Of a stretch of DNA of 58,327 nucleotides, positions 18,300 through 29,890 are shown one piece after another. Where the stretch lies: assembly GCA_965216225.1 (NCBI GenBank), contig CBDCFF010000017.1, positions 1-58,327 on the forward strand. The letters run 5' to 3'. The DNA is from 3107 sp965216225 (GTDB lineage: Bacteria; Pseudomonadota; Alphaproteobacteria; Rhodobacterales; Rhodobacteraceae). How positions within the stretch are numbered: position 1 is the first letter of the stretch; every line of letters begins with the position of its first letter. The position numbers and the translations under genes were made by a program. The notes under the pieces are model-generated. The model searched no databases. It was not told where the DNA came from and saw only the letters and a list, made by a program, of their open reading frames with translations.

Positions 18300-19202
18300 T
18301 CACGATCCGTCACCCTTTTGATGACGGCGATACTGGATGATTTCATCCTGAACGAAGTCGCGAAAAGCGGCAATCCGTCTGGATCGGCGCAGTTCCGACG
18401 GGTAGGCGAGGTAGACAGGGATTTCGTTCGAGGCGATGCCGGGCAGAACCTCGACGAAATTGTCGAAATCCTCGGCCACGTAATCCGGCAGAACGCCGAT
18501 CCCGAGATCGTGGGTCACTCCCTGAAGGACGCCGTAATAGTTGTTCACCGTCATGGTCGATGAAATGTCATGGGCCAGAAGACGCTTGACGAAATTCGCC
18601 CCGGCAGAGACCTGCGCGGAATTCGTGCGCTGACAAAGCAGCCTGTGCGTTGAAAGATCGTCGATCGTCCCTGGCGCGCCATGCGCATTCAGATAACTCC
18701 GGGAGGCGTAGAGCTTCATGCGAACCGACATCAGGCGCTTGCGGATCAGGTCGGCCTGGCTGGGCTCTTTCATGCGGATGGCAATGTCGGCCTCGCGCAT
18801 CGGCAGGTCAAGCACCCGCTCTTCCAGCATCAGATCGACCTTTATATCGGGGTACTTGTCATAGAAATGGCTGATGCGCGGGGCGAGCCACAACAGGCCA
18901 AAGCCGGTGGTCGTGGTGATGCGCAGTTCCCCGGCCACTTCTTCCCCGGCATCCCTCATGCGCGCCGCCGCGGCAGTCAGGCGTTTGTCCATGGCCGAGG
19001 TGGCCTCGAACAGCAATTCCCCCTGTTCGGTCAAAATCAGCCCGCGGGCGTGACGGTGAAAAAGCAGGGTGTTGAGGCTCTCTTCCAATGCGCGTATCTG
19101 CCGGCTGACCGCCGATTGCGACAGGTTCAGAACCTCGCCCGAACGGGTCAGGCTGCCGGCATCCGCCACCGCGTGAAAGATTCTGAGCTTGTCCCAGTCC
19201 AT
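18300..19202 (-). CDS. LysR-family transcriptional regulator
   Basis: A 300-residue LysR protein: winged helix-turn-helix at residues 1-62 (MDWDKLRIFHAVADAGSLTR, then LNLSQSAVSRQIRALEESL) and a periplasmic-binding-protein-like effector domain (ELRITTTTGFGLLWLAPRI, then DLPMREADIAIRMKEPS). The effector is unknown. The start at MDWDKL is the family start; codons up to 19271 are not conserved. The divergent neighbour is a small hypothetical gene 166 bp away, so the usual self-regulation from the shared region is possible, but no T-N11-A site stood out. Confidence 0.93.
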   Translation of the reverse strand: MDWDKLRIFHAVADAGSLTRSGEVLNLSQSAVSRQIRALEESLNTLLFHRHARGLILTEQGELLFEATSAMDKRLTAAAARMRDAGEEVAGELRITTTTGFGLLWLAPRISHFYDKYPDIKVDLMLEERVLDLPMREADIAIRMKEPSQADLIRKRLMSVRMKLYASRSYLNAHGAPGTIDDLSTHRLLCQRTNSAQVSAGANFVKRLLAHDISSTMTVNNYYGVLQGVTHDLGIGVLPDYVAEDFDNFVEVLPGIASNEIPVYLAYPSELRRSRRIAAFRDFVQDEIIQYRRHQKGDGS

Positions 19203-19368
19203 TCCGGCCACTTTCTGCTGTTCGGGTGCGCAATTCCCTGCTGGAATTTCGGGTTGAGCGGCACTGTTCAAATCGGCGCAGGCGGCGGCGCGGTCCGTGT
19301 GGCGATCCGGTTGCCAAGGCGAAATTCATGAATTAGACTGGTTCCGTGGTTCAACACAAGGTGCGATC

Positions 19369-19629
19369 ATGAATGTTTATGCTATCGTTCTGGATGAACC
19401 GAACGAAAATGTTTGGGAAGCGCTGAAAAGGCAATGGCCGGATCATCACTTTGTTTTGAGTGATCGGATGATGTTCGTTGCCCGGGATGGAATATCTGTC
19501 ATCTCTTCCATTTCCAATGTCGCAAGGTTGCATGATAACAACGCCCCGGGCCTTGTTCTGGAAATCACCACCTACAGCGGCTTCAGCCGACCTGATCTTT
19601 GGGAATGGCTCAAAAAGGCGATACCATGA
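19369..19629 (+). CDS. Hypothetical protein, first gene of a small two-gene unit
   Basis: An 86-residue soluble protein (MNVYAIVLDEPNENVWEALK, ending WEWLKKAIP) with an alternating alpha/beta look: a beta-strand VYAIVLDE, a helix, then FVLSDRMMFVAR. No family recognised. Base composition is visibly lower in GC than the flanking genes. The stop overlaps the next gene by 4 bp (ATGA). The start is chosen at ATG 19369 because the frame upstream is not protein-like. Confidence 0.65.
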   Translation: MNVYAIVLDEPNENVWEALKRQWPDHHFVLSDRMMFVARDGISVISSISNVARLHDNNAPGLVLEITTYSGFSRPDLWEWLKKAIP

Positions 19630-19865
19630 CCAAAGGCGTTCATCCACTACGCCCCCATGAACAAAATCCGACAAGCGGAGAGGGTGGAGAAAATGGAAAC
19701 GGGAATCTGCATGGCAGAGTCTCGGCGCTTGAGGCCAGACTGGATTATCTGGCCACCAGGGAAGACATCCAGAAACTGAAAACATGGGTTCTCGGAGGCG
19801 TGCTTGGCGCGGCAGGCATTGCGTTGACAATTGTTCTGGCTGTTTTCCAGTGGTGGTTTGGGTAA
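19626..19865 (+). CDS. Small coiled-coil protein with C-terminal membrane anchor
   Basis: A 79-residue protein. Residues 1-27 are polar, 28-50 form a short coiled coil (HGRVSALEARLDYLATREDI) and about 54-76 form one transmembrane helix (WVLGGVLGAAGIALTIVLAV), ending in WWFG. The layout resembles small XhlA-like or phage-associated membrane proteins. It is coupled to the upstream gene by a 4-bp overlap. The lower GC content of the pair and its lack of recognisable relatives suggest acquired DNA. Confidence 0.65.
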   Translation: MTKGVHPLRPHEQNPTSGEGGENGNGNLHGRVSALEARLDYLATREDIQKLKTWVLGGVLGAAGIALTIVLAVFQWWFG

Positions 19866-19888
19866 ACAGGCATGTATTCCCGGGGAAA

Positions 19889-19912
19889 GGGGCAGGCCCG
19901 AAGACCTGCCCC
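19889..19912 (-). terminator. Hairpin downstream of the porin gene
   Basis: GGGGCAGG (19889-19896) pairs with CCTGCCCC (19905-19912) around an 8-nt loop. On the minus strand it lies 23 nt after the porin stop and is followed by TTTCCCC, so it can serve as a terminator with a weak T tract. Confidence 0.5.
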
Positions 19913-19935
19913 AAACCGTCGGACTGTTCGCCGGA

Positions 19936-20961
19936 TCAGAAGGACAGACCCAGGCCGAGCGACCAGGTGTCCCCGGTATCTCCGTCACCGTAGCCGAACA
20001 TCGCAACAGCGCCGCCGCCGAGGTCATAGTTCGCCACGAGGCCGAAGCCGTCCAATTTGACCGCTCCCGGCGCCACGTCTGGAACACCACCATTAGGAAC
20101 TTCAGTGAGGGTGGCTTTGGAATCATACTCGCCGTAATTCACGTTCAAGCTAAGCGCGTCCAGCGCGTAGGTCAGGCCAATCCCCAAATGGTTTGCATCT
20201 CCACTCAGACTATGGCGGTCACCGCTTGCTTCAGTGGCCGACCCCTCAAGACCCAGTCTCGAATAGTTCGCCGTCGCAGAAAACCCGTTTCCAAGATCAG
20301 CACTGATCGAGACACCGACTATATCAGCGTCGAGGCGACCCGCATCGGAAGGGTTTAGTCCCGCAAAGTCGTCTTCTGTGACTGAACCTGACTGGAAGCC
20401 CAAGCCAAAGGTGACATCACCAGGCCCCAGGGGCAGCTTGTAAGTGGCGCCAACACCAAAAACATCACCACTGCCTGCATCGTGAAGTTCAGCCGACGCC
20501 GCGAAGCCGAAATCGCCAAAGCTGTTGTCATAGCGCAGGATCTGACCATCAAAGACACCGTCAAGCCCGGAATTGCCGCTGTAACCGGCATGGACGGTGT
20601 GATTGTCGGTGAGCGAAGTGCCGGAGGCGACCTCGGACATCGCCCAGTCGAACGCGCCATCGGTGTCGCCCAGGTTCAGGGTGCCGAAATCGCCGGAGAT
20701 GAAGACGGTGTTGCGTTGCTTATCGCCGCCAGTGAAGCGTCCATCATCAGCTTCATCCAAGTCGATTTTCGCGCCAAAGATCAGACCGCTGTCGGAGGTG
20801 CCGGTCAGCCTGAACGACACGTCAATAACGTCATGGAACTGGGTGTCCATGCCGTCACCGCCAGCGACGCCCATTTCCGCGTAACCGCTCAGGGTCACTT
20901 CCGCAGCGGCAACGCCGGTGGTGGCGGCCAGTGCGGTGGTTGCCAGTAGAATCTTTTTCAT
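19936..20961 (-). CDS. Outer membrane porin (Rhodobacter type)
   Basis: A 341-residue precursor. Residues 1-20 (MKKILLATTALAATTGVAAA) are a signal peptide with an AxA cleavage site, followed by EVTLSGYAEMGVAGG and a series of amphipathic beta-strands separated by glycine- and aspartate-rich turns, ending in the aromatic LGLGLSF typical of outer membrane barrels. It would form a trimeric general diffusion pore. GAGGGAAAG lies 3 nt before the ATG. The frame is open for 84 codons upstream but without signal peptide features. It diverges from the DUF3576 lipoprotein gene across 250 bp, in which no clear promoter was identified. Confidence 0.92.
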   Translation of the reverse strand: MKKILLATTALAATTGVAAAEVTLSGYAEMGVAGGDGMDTQFHDVIDVSFRLTGTSDSGLIFGAKIDLDEADDGRFTGGDKQRNTVFISGDFGTLNLGDTDGAFDWAMSEVASGTSLTDNHTVHAGYSGNSGLDGVFDGQILRYDNSFGDFGFAASAELHDAGSGDVFGVGATYKLPLGPGDVTFGLGFQSGSVTEDDFAGLNPSDAGRLDADIVGVSISADLGNGFSATANYSRLGLEGSATEASGDRHSLSGDANHLGIGLTYALDALSLNVNYGEYDSKATLTEVPNGGVPDVAPGAVKLDGFGLVANYDLGGGAVAMFGYGDGDTGDTWSLGLGLSF

Positions 20962-21211
20962 TTCGCTTTCCCTCGTTTGTGCTGGGTGTTTGTCTTGAAA
21001 ACGCATCCCAATCCAGGGGAATCCGAATTGGGTATGGGCTTCTTTCGCCCTAATCCGGGGGTGTTTGCAAGCGCGGCCACGGTCCAGCGGGCAAAGTCGC
21101 CCGGCGTGATGCAGCTTTGCCACAGTTTCGCCACAGACCCCCGCAGCGGCGACCGGGCGCGTCACGAAAACCCTTGCCCGTGTTTCGCGCCTTGGGTAGT
21201 AGGGGGCAGAC

Positions 21212-21709
21212 ATGTCGGATCGGGACCATCACATGAGACTGCAACGGTTTTCCGCCCATTCCATCCTGTGCGCCGCTGCGCTCTCTCTCGCGTCATGCGG
21301 GGGCGGCGACGAACGCAAGCAGCGGGAAAACCTGCAACGCGCCGGGATCGTTGACGAGGACCGCGCCACGATCTGGGATCTGTTCGGCAACCGGGACGAT
21401 CCGAACACCACCGTCAGGGTCAACGGATATATCTGGCGCGCCGCGCTGGAGGTGCTGGATTTCCTGCCCATACAGGCGGTTGATCCGTTCACCGGCGTGA
21501 TTGTCACCGGCTATGGCCGGCCGGCCGGCGGCGCGGTTGCCTGGCGCGCGACGGTGCTGGTCAACGACCCGGCGCTTGATGCGCGCTCACTGCATCTGTC
21601 GCTGGAACGGCAGGGCGGCGGGACCGTGGACGCCGACACCGTGCGCGCGGTGGAGAATGCGATTCTGACCCGCGCGCGCCAGTTGCGGATCGGGGCGGAC
21701 GGCTTCTAG
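21212..21709 (+). CDS. DUF3576-type lipoprotein
   Basis: A 165-residue protein with a lipoprotein signal: hydrophobic SILCAAALSLAS followed by a lipobox cysteine (LASCGGG). The mature part (IWDLFGNRDDPNTTVRVNGY, then AALEVLDFLPIQAVDPFTGV) matches, by memory, the DUF3576 family often found just upstream of leuS in alphaproteobacteria. It is probably a periplasmic or outer-membrane-anchored protein of unknown role. Two starts are possible, ATG 21212 after GGGGGCAG and ATG 21233; the first is reported. Confidence 0.8.
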   Translation: MSDRDHHMRLQRFSAHSILCAAALSLASCGGGDERKQRENLQRAGIVDEDRATIWDLFGNRDDPNTTVRVNGYIWRAALEVLDFLPIQAVDPFTGVIVTGYGRPAGGAVAWRATVLVNDPALDARSLHLSLERQGGGTVDADTVRAVENAILTRARQLRIGADGF

Positions 21710-21743
21710 CCCCCCGACCCGCACGACAGGGACGGGGTGTTGC

Positions 21744-21777
21744 ATCTTCTCTTCTGCAAAAATACTCCCGCCGGAGG
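21744..21777 (-). repeat. Third copy of the dispersed intergenic repeat
   Basis: Minus-strand copy of the GGCGGGAGTATTTTTGCAGA motif seen at 18010-18085, with the same flanking CCTCC and a slightly different tail. It sits between the lipoprotein stop and leuS, in the 117-bp gap. Confidence 0.65.
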
Positions 21778-21826
21778 CAGCCCCTGACCCTGCGCCCGGC
21801 GTTTCCACGCAAAGGACAGACCCGGA

Positions 21827-24500
<2,674 letters not shown>

Positions 24501-24514
<14 letters not shown>

Positions 24515-25004
24515 TCGCTGCGCCTTTCCGGTCTGCGCCTTTCTGGTCTGCGCCTTCGCGCCTGGCGCTTGCGGGTTCGAGCCCGTCCACGCCCCCGGCG
24601 GGACATCGCCGAACCTGACCGGCCAGACGGAAATCACCGCCCCGAGTGAGCGGAACAGCTTCGATCTGGTCCGCAGGCTGGAGGAGCGGCTGGGCCGGCC
24701 GCAAGGCCCGCGCTACAGGCTGGGCTACACGATCCGCATCGTGCAGGACGATCTGGGCGTCACGCCGTCACAGGAAATCACCCGCTATAACCTGGTGGGC
24801 GAGGTCGATTTCACGCTGACCCGCATGGCAACCGGCGACATCGCCTCCTCCGGCACGGTCCGCAGTTTCACCAGCTATGCCGCCACCGGCAGCACGCTCG
24901 GCACGCAGACCGCACGGCAGGACGCTTTCGCCAGACTGATGGTGATTCTCGCCGATCGGATCGTGTCCCGGCTGCTGTCCGCCACTGGCGGCGAGAGCCC
25001 ATGA
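24501..25004 (+). CDS. lptE: LPS-assembly lipoprotein LptE
   Basis: A 167-residue lipoprotein. The signal sequence is unusual: CAFPVCAFLVCAF arises from a 15-bp unit repeated at 24518-24532, 24533-24547 and partly after. The lipobox is APGACGFEPVHAPGG. LptE plugs the LptD barrel that places lipopolysaccharide in the outer leaflet. The mature domain has the expected pattern (NSFDLVRRLEERLG, RYRLGYTIRIV, QDAFARLMVILADRI). It overlaps leuS by 14 bp and holA by 4 bp (ATGA), so the three are translated together. Confidence 0.88.
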
Positions 25005-26023
25005 AACTTGCCGCCCGACAGGCCGCGGACTATTTCGCCAAGCCCGATCCCACCTGCGCCGGGCTTTTGCTGTATGGTGCCGATGCCATGCGCGTGACCC
25101 TGCGGCGGCAGCAGGTCATCGCCGCGCTGCTCGGCCCGGCGGGCGAGGAGGAAATGCGCCTGACCCGCATTCCCGCCGCCGAATTGCGCAAGGATCCGGC
25201 CATGCTGTCGGACGCGATCAGGGCGCAGGGCTTCTTTCCCGGCCCTCGCGTGGCCCTTGTCGAAGACGCCGCCGACGGGTTGACCGCGCTGATTGCCGAA
25301 ACGCTCTCCGACTGGCGGGACGGCGATGCGCAGGTGATCGTCACGGCTAGGCAGCTTGCGGCGCGTTCCGCCCTGCGCAGGCTTTTTGAAAGCCATCCGA
25401 ACGCTTGTGCGGCCGGCATCTATGACGACCCGCCCGCGCGGGCGGAGATCGAGGCCGACCTCGCCGGGGCCGGTCTTGGCGCTATCGACCGTGACGCGAT
25501 GGTCGCGCTCGAAGCCCTGTCGCGGATGATCGGCCCCGGCGACTTCCGGCAGGTGGTTGAAAAACTCGCACTCTACAAACTGGGCGACGATACCCCGGCG
25601 ACGGCGCACGATGTCGAGGCCGTTGCCCCGCTCTCGACCGAAGCCGCGCTGGACGACGTGCTGAATATCGTCGCCGAGGCCCGCACGGCAGAGATCGGCC
25701 CGGTCCTGTCGCGGCTGGCAAGCCAGGGCGTGCAGCCCGTGGGCCTGTGCATCGGGACAACCCGGCATTTCCGCCGGCTTCACGCCGTGGCCGCCGACCC
25801 CGGCGGCGTTTCTTCCGGCATCGCCAGGTTGCGCCCCCCCGTCCATGGCCCCCGCCGCGACCGGATGCAAAGACAGGCCCGGAACTGGGGAATGCACCGG
25901 CTGGAGCACGCGCTCTGCCTGCTGACCGACACCGACCTGCAACTGCGCTCCGCCAGCCGCGCGCCCGCCATGGCCCTGATGGAGCGCACGCTGGTCCGCC
26001 TGTCGATGCTGGGGCGGCGATAG
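25001..26023 (+). CDS. holA: DNA polymerase III subunit delta
   Basis: A 340-residue clamp-loader delta subunit, which opens the beta sliding clamp. The N-terminal MKLAARQAADYFAKPDP and LLLYGADAMRV are typical of alphaproteobacterial HolA, with central LIGP-like and C-terminal helical domains (HALCLLTDTDLQLRSASRAP). As in other delta subunits, no Walker A motif is present. Coupled to lptE by an ATGA overlap. The following 168 bp (26024-26191) contain no gene; TTGCAA at about 26113 could be part of a yajC promoter, but this is weak. Confidence 0.92.
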   Translation: MKLAARQAADYFAKPDPTCAGLLLYGADAMRVTLRRQQVIAALLGPAGEEEMRLTRIPAAELRKDPAMLSDAIRAQGFFPGPRVALVEDAADGLTALIAETLSDWRDGDAQVIVTARQLAARSALRRLFESHPNACAAGIYDDPPARAEIEADLAGAGLGAIDRDAMVALEALSRMIGPGDFRQVVEKLALYKLGDDTPATAHDVEAVAPLSTEAALDDVLNIVAEARTAEIGPVLSRLASQGVQPVGLCIGTTRHFRRLHAVAADPGGVSSGIARLRPPVHGPRRDRMQRQARNWGMHRLEHALCLLTDTDLQLRSASRAPAMALMERTLVRLSMLGRR

Positions 26024-26191
26024 GCAGGCCGGATGCTTTCCGCTCTCCATATTCCGGTCCGGTATCTTTCGGACGATGAACCGGCGCATGACGCTCCTTC
26101 ATTCAGCTTCCTTGCAAATGCGTCGCATGACACATAGGTTCCCCGAAACCTTGCGGGGGCTTCCCCTGCCAGTCAGACATAGGGGACCCCG

Positions 26192-26476
26192 ATGGAAGCC
26201 ACCATTGCGCAGATATTTCCGCTGATCCTGATTTTCGCAATCATGTATTTCCTGCTGATTCGGCCGCAGCAGAAAAAGGTGAAGGAGCACAAGATCATGA
26301 TTGCCGCCCTGCGCCGGGGGGATCAGGTCGTGACCCAGGGCGGGCTGATCGGCAAGGTCACCAGGGTCAGGGACGATGCCAACGAGTTGGAGGTCGAACT
26401 GGCCGAGGGCGTCAAGGTCCGTGTCGTGCAATCGACCGTCGCACAGGTTCTCAGCAAGACCGAACCTGCCTCCTAA
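26192..26476 (+). CDS. yajC: Preprotein translocase subunit YajC
   Basis: A 94-residue protein with one N-terminal membrane helix (FPLILIFAIMYFLLIRPQQK) and a small cytoplasmic domain (GDQVVTQGGLIGKVTRVRDD). YajC associates with SecDF and YidC at the Sec translocon. It is the first gene of a long plus-strand run that continues through secD, secF and the ccm genes. Confidence 0.95.
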   Translation: MEATIAQIFPLILIFAIMYFLLIRPQQKKVKEHKIMIAALRRGDQVVTQGGLIGKVTRVRDDANELEVELAEGVKVRVVQSTVAQVLSKTEPAS

Positions 26477-26500
26477 CCCTTTGCAATCCGGTCATTCACA

Positions 26501-28162
26501 ATGCTTCAAATCGCTTTCTGGAAGCGGACCACGATCTGGGCGCTGGTCCTGACCGGGCTGTTCATGGCGATGCCGAACGCCTTTTATTCGCGGGTCGAAC
26601 TGCGCAATGACGCCGCCCGCGAGATCGAGGTTTCCGGCAGCACGCCCGAGCGCCGGGAGGCGCTTTCCTCATGGCCCGGCTGGTTGCCTTCATCACTGGT
26701 CAGTCTTGGCCTCGACCTGCGCGGCGGCGCGCATCTGCTGACCGAAATACGGGTGGAAGAGGTCCATGAAACCCGCATTCAGGGCATGTGGCCCGAAATC
26801 CGCAATCTCCTTCGCGACGAACGCGCCGCCGTCGGCACCATTCGCCGCCAGGACGGGCCCGCCGACGAACTGAACATCCGCATCTCGGACCCCGCCGGCA
26901 TGGCCCGCGCGACCGGGGTTGTCCGGGCTCTGGCGCAACCCGTCGTCAGCCTGACCGGATTGGGCGGCAGCGATATTGAGGTGTCGGGTTCCGGCGACAT
27001 CCTGACGGTCAGCCTGTCCGATGCGGAAAAGGCTGCGACCGATGAACGGACTGTCCAGCAATCCCTTGAAATCATTCGCAGGCGGGTCGATGAGGTCGGC
27101 ACCCGCGAACCCACCATACAGCGTCAGGGCGCGCGGCGGGTTCTGGTGCAGGTGCCCGGCCTGGGATCGGCGGATGAGTTGAAAGACCTGCTGGGCACGC
27201 CTGCCAGACTGGAATTCAAGCCGGTGGTCGGGCGCACCCCGGATGCCGGGGCCAATCCGGGCGCCGGCAATCAGTTGCTGCCCTCGCTCGACGAAGAGGG
27301 GATATTCTACATCGTCGAACGCAGCGCGGTCGTGAGCGGCGAGGAACTTGTCGATGCGCAGCCGTCTTTCGACCAGAACGGGCGACCTGCGGTAAACTTC
27401 CGCTTCAACCCTTCCGGCGCCCGCAGGTTCGGGGATTACACGGCGGAAAACATCGGCTCTCCATTCGCGATCGTGCTGGATGACGAGGTCGTTTCCGCGC
27501 CCGTGATCCAGAGCCACATTCCCGGTGGCTCGGGCATCATCACCGGCAGCTTCACGGTCGGGGAATCGACGGAACTTGCCGTGCTGCTGCGCGCCGGAGC
27601 CCTGCCTGCCGGGCTTGACATTCTTGAAGAGCGCACCATCGGCCCGGAGCTTGGTCAGGACAGCATAGAGGCCGGTCGCATCGCCTGTATCGTCGCCTTC
27701 ATCGCGGTGCTGGCCTTCATGGCGGCGAGCTATGGGCTGTTCGGCGTTTTCGCCAATATCGCGCTGATCCTGAATGTGGGCCTGATCTTTGGCCTGCTCT
27801 CGGCCATCGGGGCCACGCTGACCCTGCCGGGCATCGCCGGGATCGTGTTGACGATCGGGATGGCGGTTGACGCCAATGTGCTGATATTCGAGCGTATCCG
27901 CGAGGAACTGAAGACCGCGAAAGGCCCTGCCCGCGCCATTGATCTGGGCTATGAAAAGGCGCTGTCGGCCATTCTGGACGCCAATATCACCACCTTCATC
28001 ACCGCCGCGATCCTGTTCGTCATGGGGTCCGGCCCGGTGCGCGGGTTTTCGATCACGCTCGGGCTGGGGATCATCACCTCGGTCTTCACGGCGATCTACG
28101 TCACGCGCCTGATGATCGTGATGTGGTTCGAACGCAAACGCCCCAGGACAATCGAGGTATAG
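26501..28162 (+). CDS. secD: Protein translocase subunit SecD
   Basis: A 553-residue member of the RND family that uses the proton gradient to help complete protein export. One N-terminal membrane helix, a large periplasmic part with GLDLRGGAHLL (motif D1) and five C-terminal helices. The conserved D4 region is seen as GIVLTIGMAVDANVLIFERI, with the membrane aspartate. It starts 24 bp after yajC; the ribosome binding site is weak, and ATG 26501 is chosen because the first helix begins directly. Confidence 0.96.
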   Translation: MLQIAFWKRTTIWALVLTGLFMAMPNAFYSRVELRNDAAREIEVSGSTPERREALSSWPGWLPSSLVSLGLDLRGGAHLLTEIRVEEVHETRIQGMWPEIRNLLRDERAAVGTIRRQDGPADELNIRISDPAGMARATGVVRALAQPVVSLTGLGGSDIEVSGSGDILTVSLSDAEKAATDERTVQQSLEIIRRRVDEVGTREPTIQRQGARRVLVQVPGLGSADELKDLLGTPARLEFKPVVGRTPDAGANPGAGNQLLPSLDEEGIFYIVERSAVVSGEELVDAQPSFDQNGRPAVNFRFNPSGARRFGDYTAENIGSPFAIVLDDEVVSAPVIQSHIPGGSGIITGSFTVGESTELAVLLRAGALPAGLDILEERTIGPELGQDSIEAGRIACIVAFIAVLAFMAASYGLFGVFANIALILNVGLIFGLLSAIGATLTLPGIAGIVLTIGMAVDANVLIFERIREELKTAKGPARAIDLGYEKALSAILDANITTFITAAILFVMGSGPVRGFSITLGLGIITSVFTAIYVTRLMIVMWFERKRPRTIEV

Positions 28163-28165
28163 GAT

Positions 28166-29131
28166 ATGCGCCTGAAACTCGTCCCCGCGAAAACCGGCTG
28201 GGATTTCTTCCCGGCCTCGAAGATCACCATGGGCCTGTCGGCGGTGGCCATGGCGGCGTCTGTGGTTCTGTTTCTGACGATGAGCCTGAATTACGGCATC
28301 GACTTCCGTGGCGGCACGACCTTCCGCACCACGGCCGCGCAGGAGGTCGTCATCGCGGATTACCGCGCCGCCATTGCGCCCCTGGGGCTTGGCGACATCT
28401 CGATCACCGAAGTCTTCGATCCGACCAGGCCAGAGCAGAATGTCACACAGATACGGGTCGAGGCGCAGACCGGCGACGAAGCCGTTACCTCGGCCACCAG
28501 CGCAGCCGTGCTTGCCGCCCTGCAAGGCGCCGACCCGAGCCTGACCTTCGAGAGCGTCGAATCCGTGGGGCCCAAGGTCTCTGGCGAGTTGATCCGGACA
28601 GCGGTCATCGCCGTCTTCCTCGCCATTGCGGCGGTGCTGGTCTATATCTGGCTGCGCTTCGAATGGCAGTTCTCTCTGGGCGCGGTGGCGGCGCTGGTGC
28701 ATGATGTCGTGGTCACGATCGGCATTTTCAGCCTGCTTCAGATCAGATTCGATCTGGCGATCATCGCGGCCCTTCTGACCATTGTCGGCTATTCGCTGAA
28801 CGACACCGTGGTCGTCTTTGACCGGGTTCGGGAAAATCTGCGCAAATACAAGCAGAAAGACCTGAAAGACGTGCTGAACCTGTCGATCAACGAGACGCTC
28901 GGCCGGACCGTCATGACCTCTGTCACCACGCTGCTGGCGCTGATCTCGCTTTTCGTTCTGGGCGGCGATGTGATCCGGGGTTTTGTCTTCGCGATGATCC
29001 TGGGCGTGGTGATCGGAACCTATTCCTCGGTCTTCGTGGCCTCTGCCATTCTGCTGAAACTGGGCGTCAAGCGTGACTGGTCCCGGCCGGATGCCAATCT
29101 CGGCAACCGGTTTGCCAACATGGATGCCTGA
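28166..29131 (+). CDS. secF: Protein translocase subunit SecF
   Basis: A 321-residue partner of SecD with six helices. Motif YGIDFRGGTTF is the SecF version of D1, and the conserved segment ALLTIVGYSLNDTVVVFDRV carries the functional aspartate. Start only 3 bp after the secD stop, preceded by AGGTATAGG. The downstream permease gene starts inside its last 8 bp. Confidence 0.96.
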   Translation: MRLKLVPAKTGWDFFPASKITMGLSAVAMAASVVLFLTMSLNYGIDFRGGTTFRTTAAQEVVIADYRAAIAPLGLGDISITEVFDPTRPEQNVTQIRVEAQTGDEAVTSATSAAVLAALQGADPSLTFESVESVGPKVSGELIRTAVIAVFLAIAAVLVYIWLRFEWQFSLGAVAALVHDVVVTIGIFSLLQIRFDLAIIAALLTIVGYSLNDTVVVFDRVRENLRKYKQKDLKDVLNLSINETLGRTVMTSVTTLLALISLFVLGGDVIRGFVFAMILGVVIGTYSSVFVASAILLKLGVKRDWSRPDANLGNRFANMDA

Positions 29132-29882
29132 TCCGGCGGAAATCCTCGGGACATTCGCGACCGCTGATTTTGCCTTTCTCGCCCTGGGGGCCTTTCTGGG
29201 CGGGCTGGTGCGCGGCTTTGCAGGCTTTGGCACGGCGATGATCTACCTGCCCATTGCCGGTCAGGTTCTGCCCCCCTTCGCGGCCATCACCACCCTGATC
29301 ATCATGGATATTGTCGGCCCGCTGCCCAACATGCCGCGCGCTTGGCGGGACGGCGCGCCGCGCGATGTCATGCGGCTGGGAATCGGGGCGCTGCTGGCTT
29401 TGCCCGTCGGCGTATCCATTCTTGCCGCGGTTTCGGCCGAGGTGTTTCGCTATGCGGTGTCCTTCATCTGCATGATACTGCTGGCCCTGCTCATCGCCGG
29501 CATCCGCTATCCCGGAGAGTTGAAGCGCCGCATGGTCTATATGGCCGGCGCACTGGGGGGATTTCTGGCCGGTTGCACCGGGTTGCCCGGCCCGCCGGTC
29601 ATCATGCTCTACATGGCCAGTCCGAAACCGGTGCGGGTTATCCGCGCCAACCTGACGATGTATCTTCTGGTCACGGATGTTCTGCTGCTGGGCGTGCTGG
29701 GGATCGGCGGTCATCTGGTGGCAGGCGCGATTGCCACCGGTGCGGGGGTTGCAATTGTCTATCTTGTCGCGAATATCGCCGGGGCGGCCATGTTCCGACC
29801 GGGGCCGGAGCGCCTTTATCGCGGCATCGCCTATGCTGTCATCGCCATGTCGGCCCTGTCAGGGCTGCCCCTTCTGGATTGA
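29124..29882 (+). CDS. TauE/SafE-family membrane transporter
   Basis: A 252-residue polytopic protein, about seven to eight helices, with the duplicated TauE/SafE pattern: FLGGLVRGFAGFGTAMIYLP in the first half and GGFLAGCTGLPGPPVIML in the second. The family exports or imports small anions such as sulfite or sulfoacetate. The substrate here is unknown. The start MPDPAEIL overlaps secF by 8 bp; the frame is open back to 29073. The overlap suggests translation with secDF, though the function is unrelated. Confidence 0.88.
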   Translation: MPDPAEILGTFATADFAFLALGAFLGGLVRGFAGFGTAMIYLPIAGQVLPPFAAITTLIIMDIVGPLPNMPRAWRDGAPRDVMRLGIGALLALPVGVSILAAVSAEVFRYAVSFICMILLALLIAGIRYPGELKRRMVYMAGALGGFLAGCTGLPGPPVIMLYMASPKPVRVIRANLTMYLLVTDVLLLGVLGIGGHLVAGAIATGAGVAIVYLVANIAGAAMFRPGPERLYRGIAYAVIAMSALSGLPLLD

Positions 29883-29890
29883 GGCAAACC

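Noticed and set aside
24568..24585. GGTTCGAGCCC, resembling a tRNA T-loop
   Set aside because: It lies within lptE coding sequence and no acceptor or anticodon stem can be formed around it.
26693..29233. Very long open frame (846 codons) on the minus strand opposite secD and secF
   Set aside because: It mirrors two well-supported genes, has biased composition (His, Arg, Asp, Gln) and no domain; typical antisense frame in high-GC DNA.
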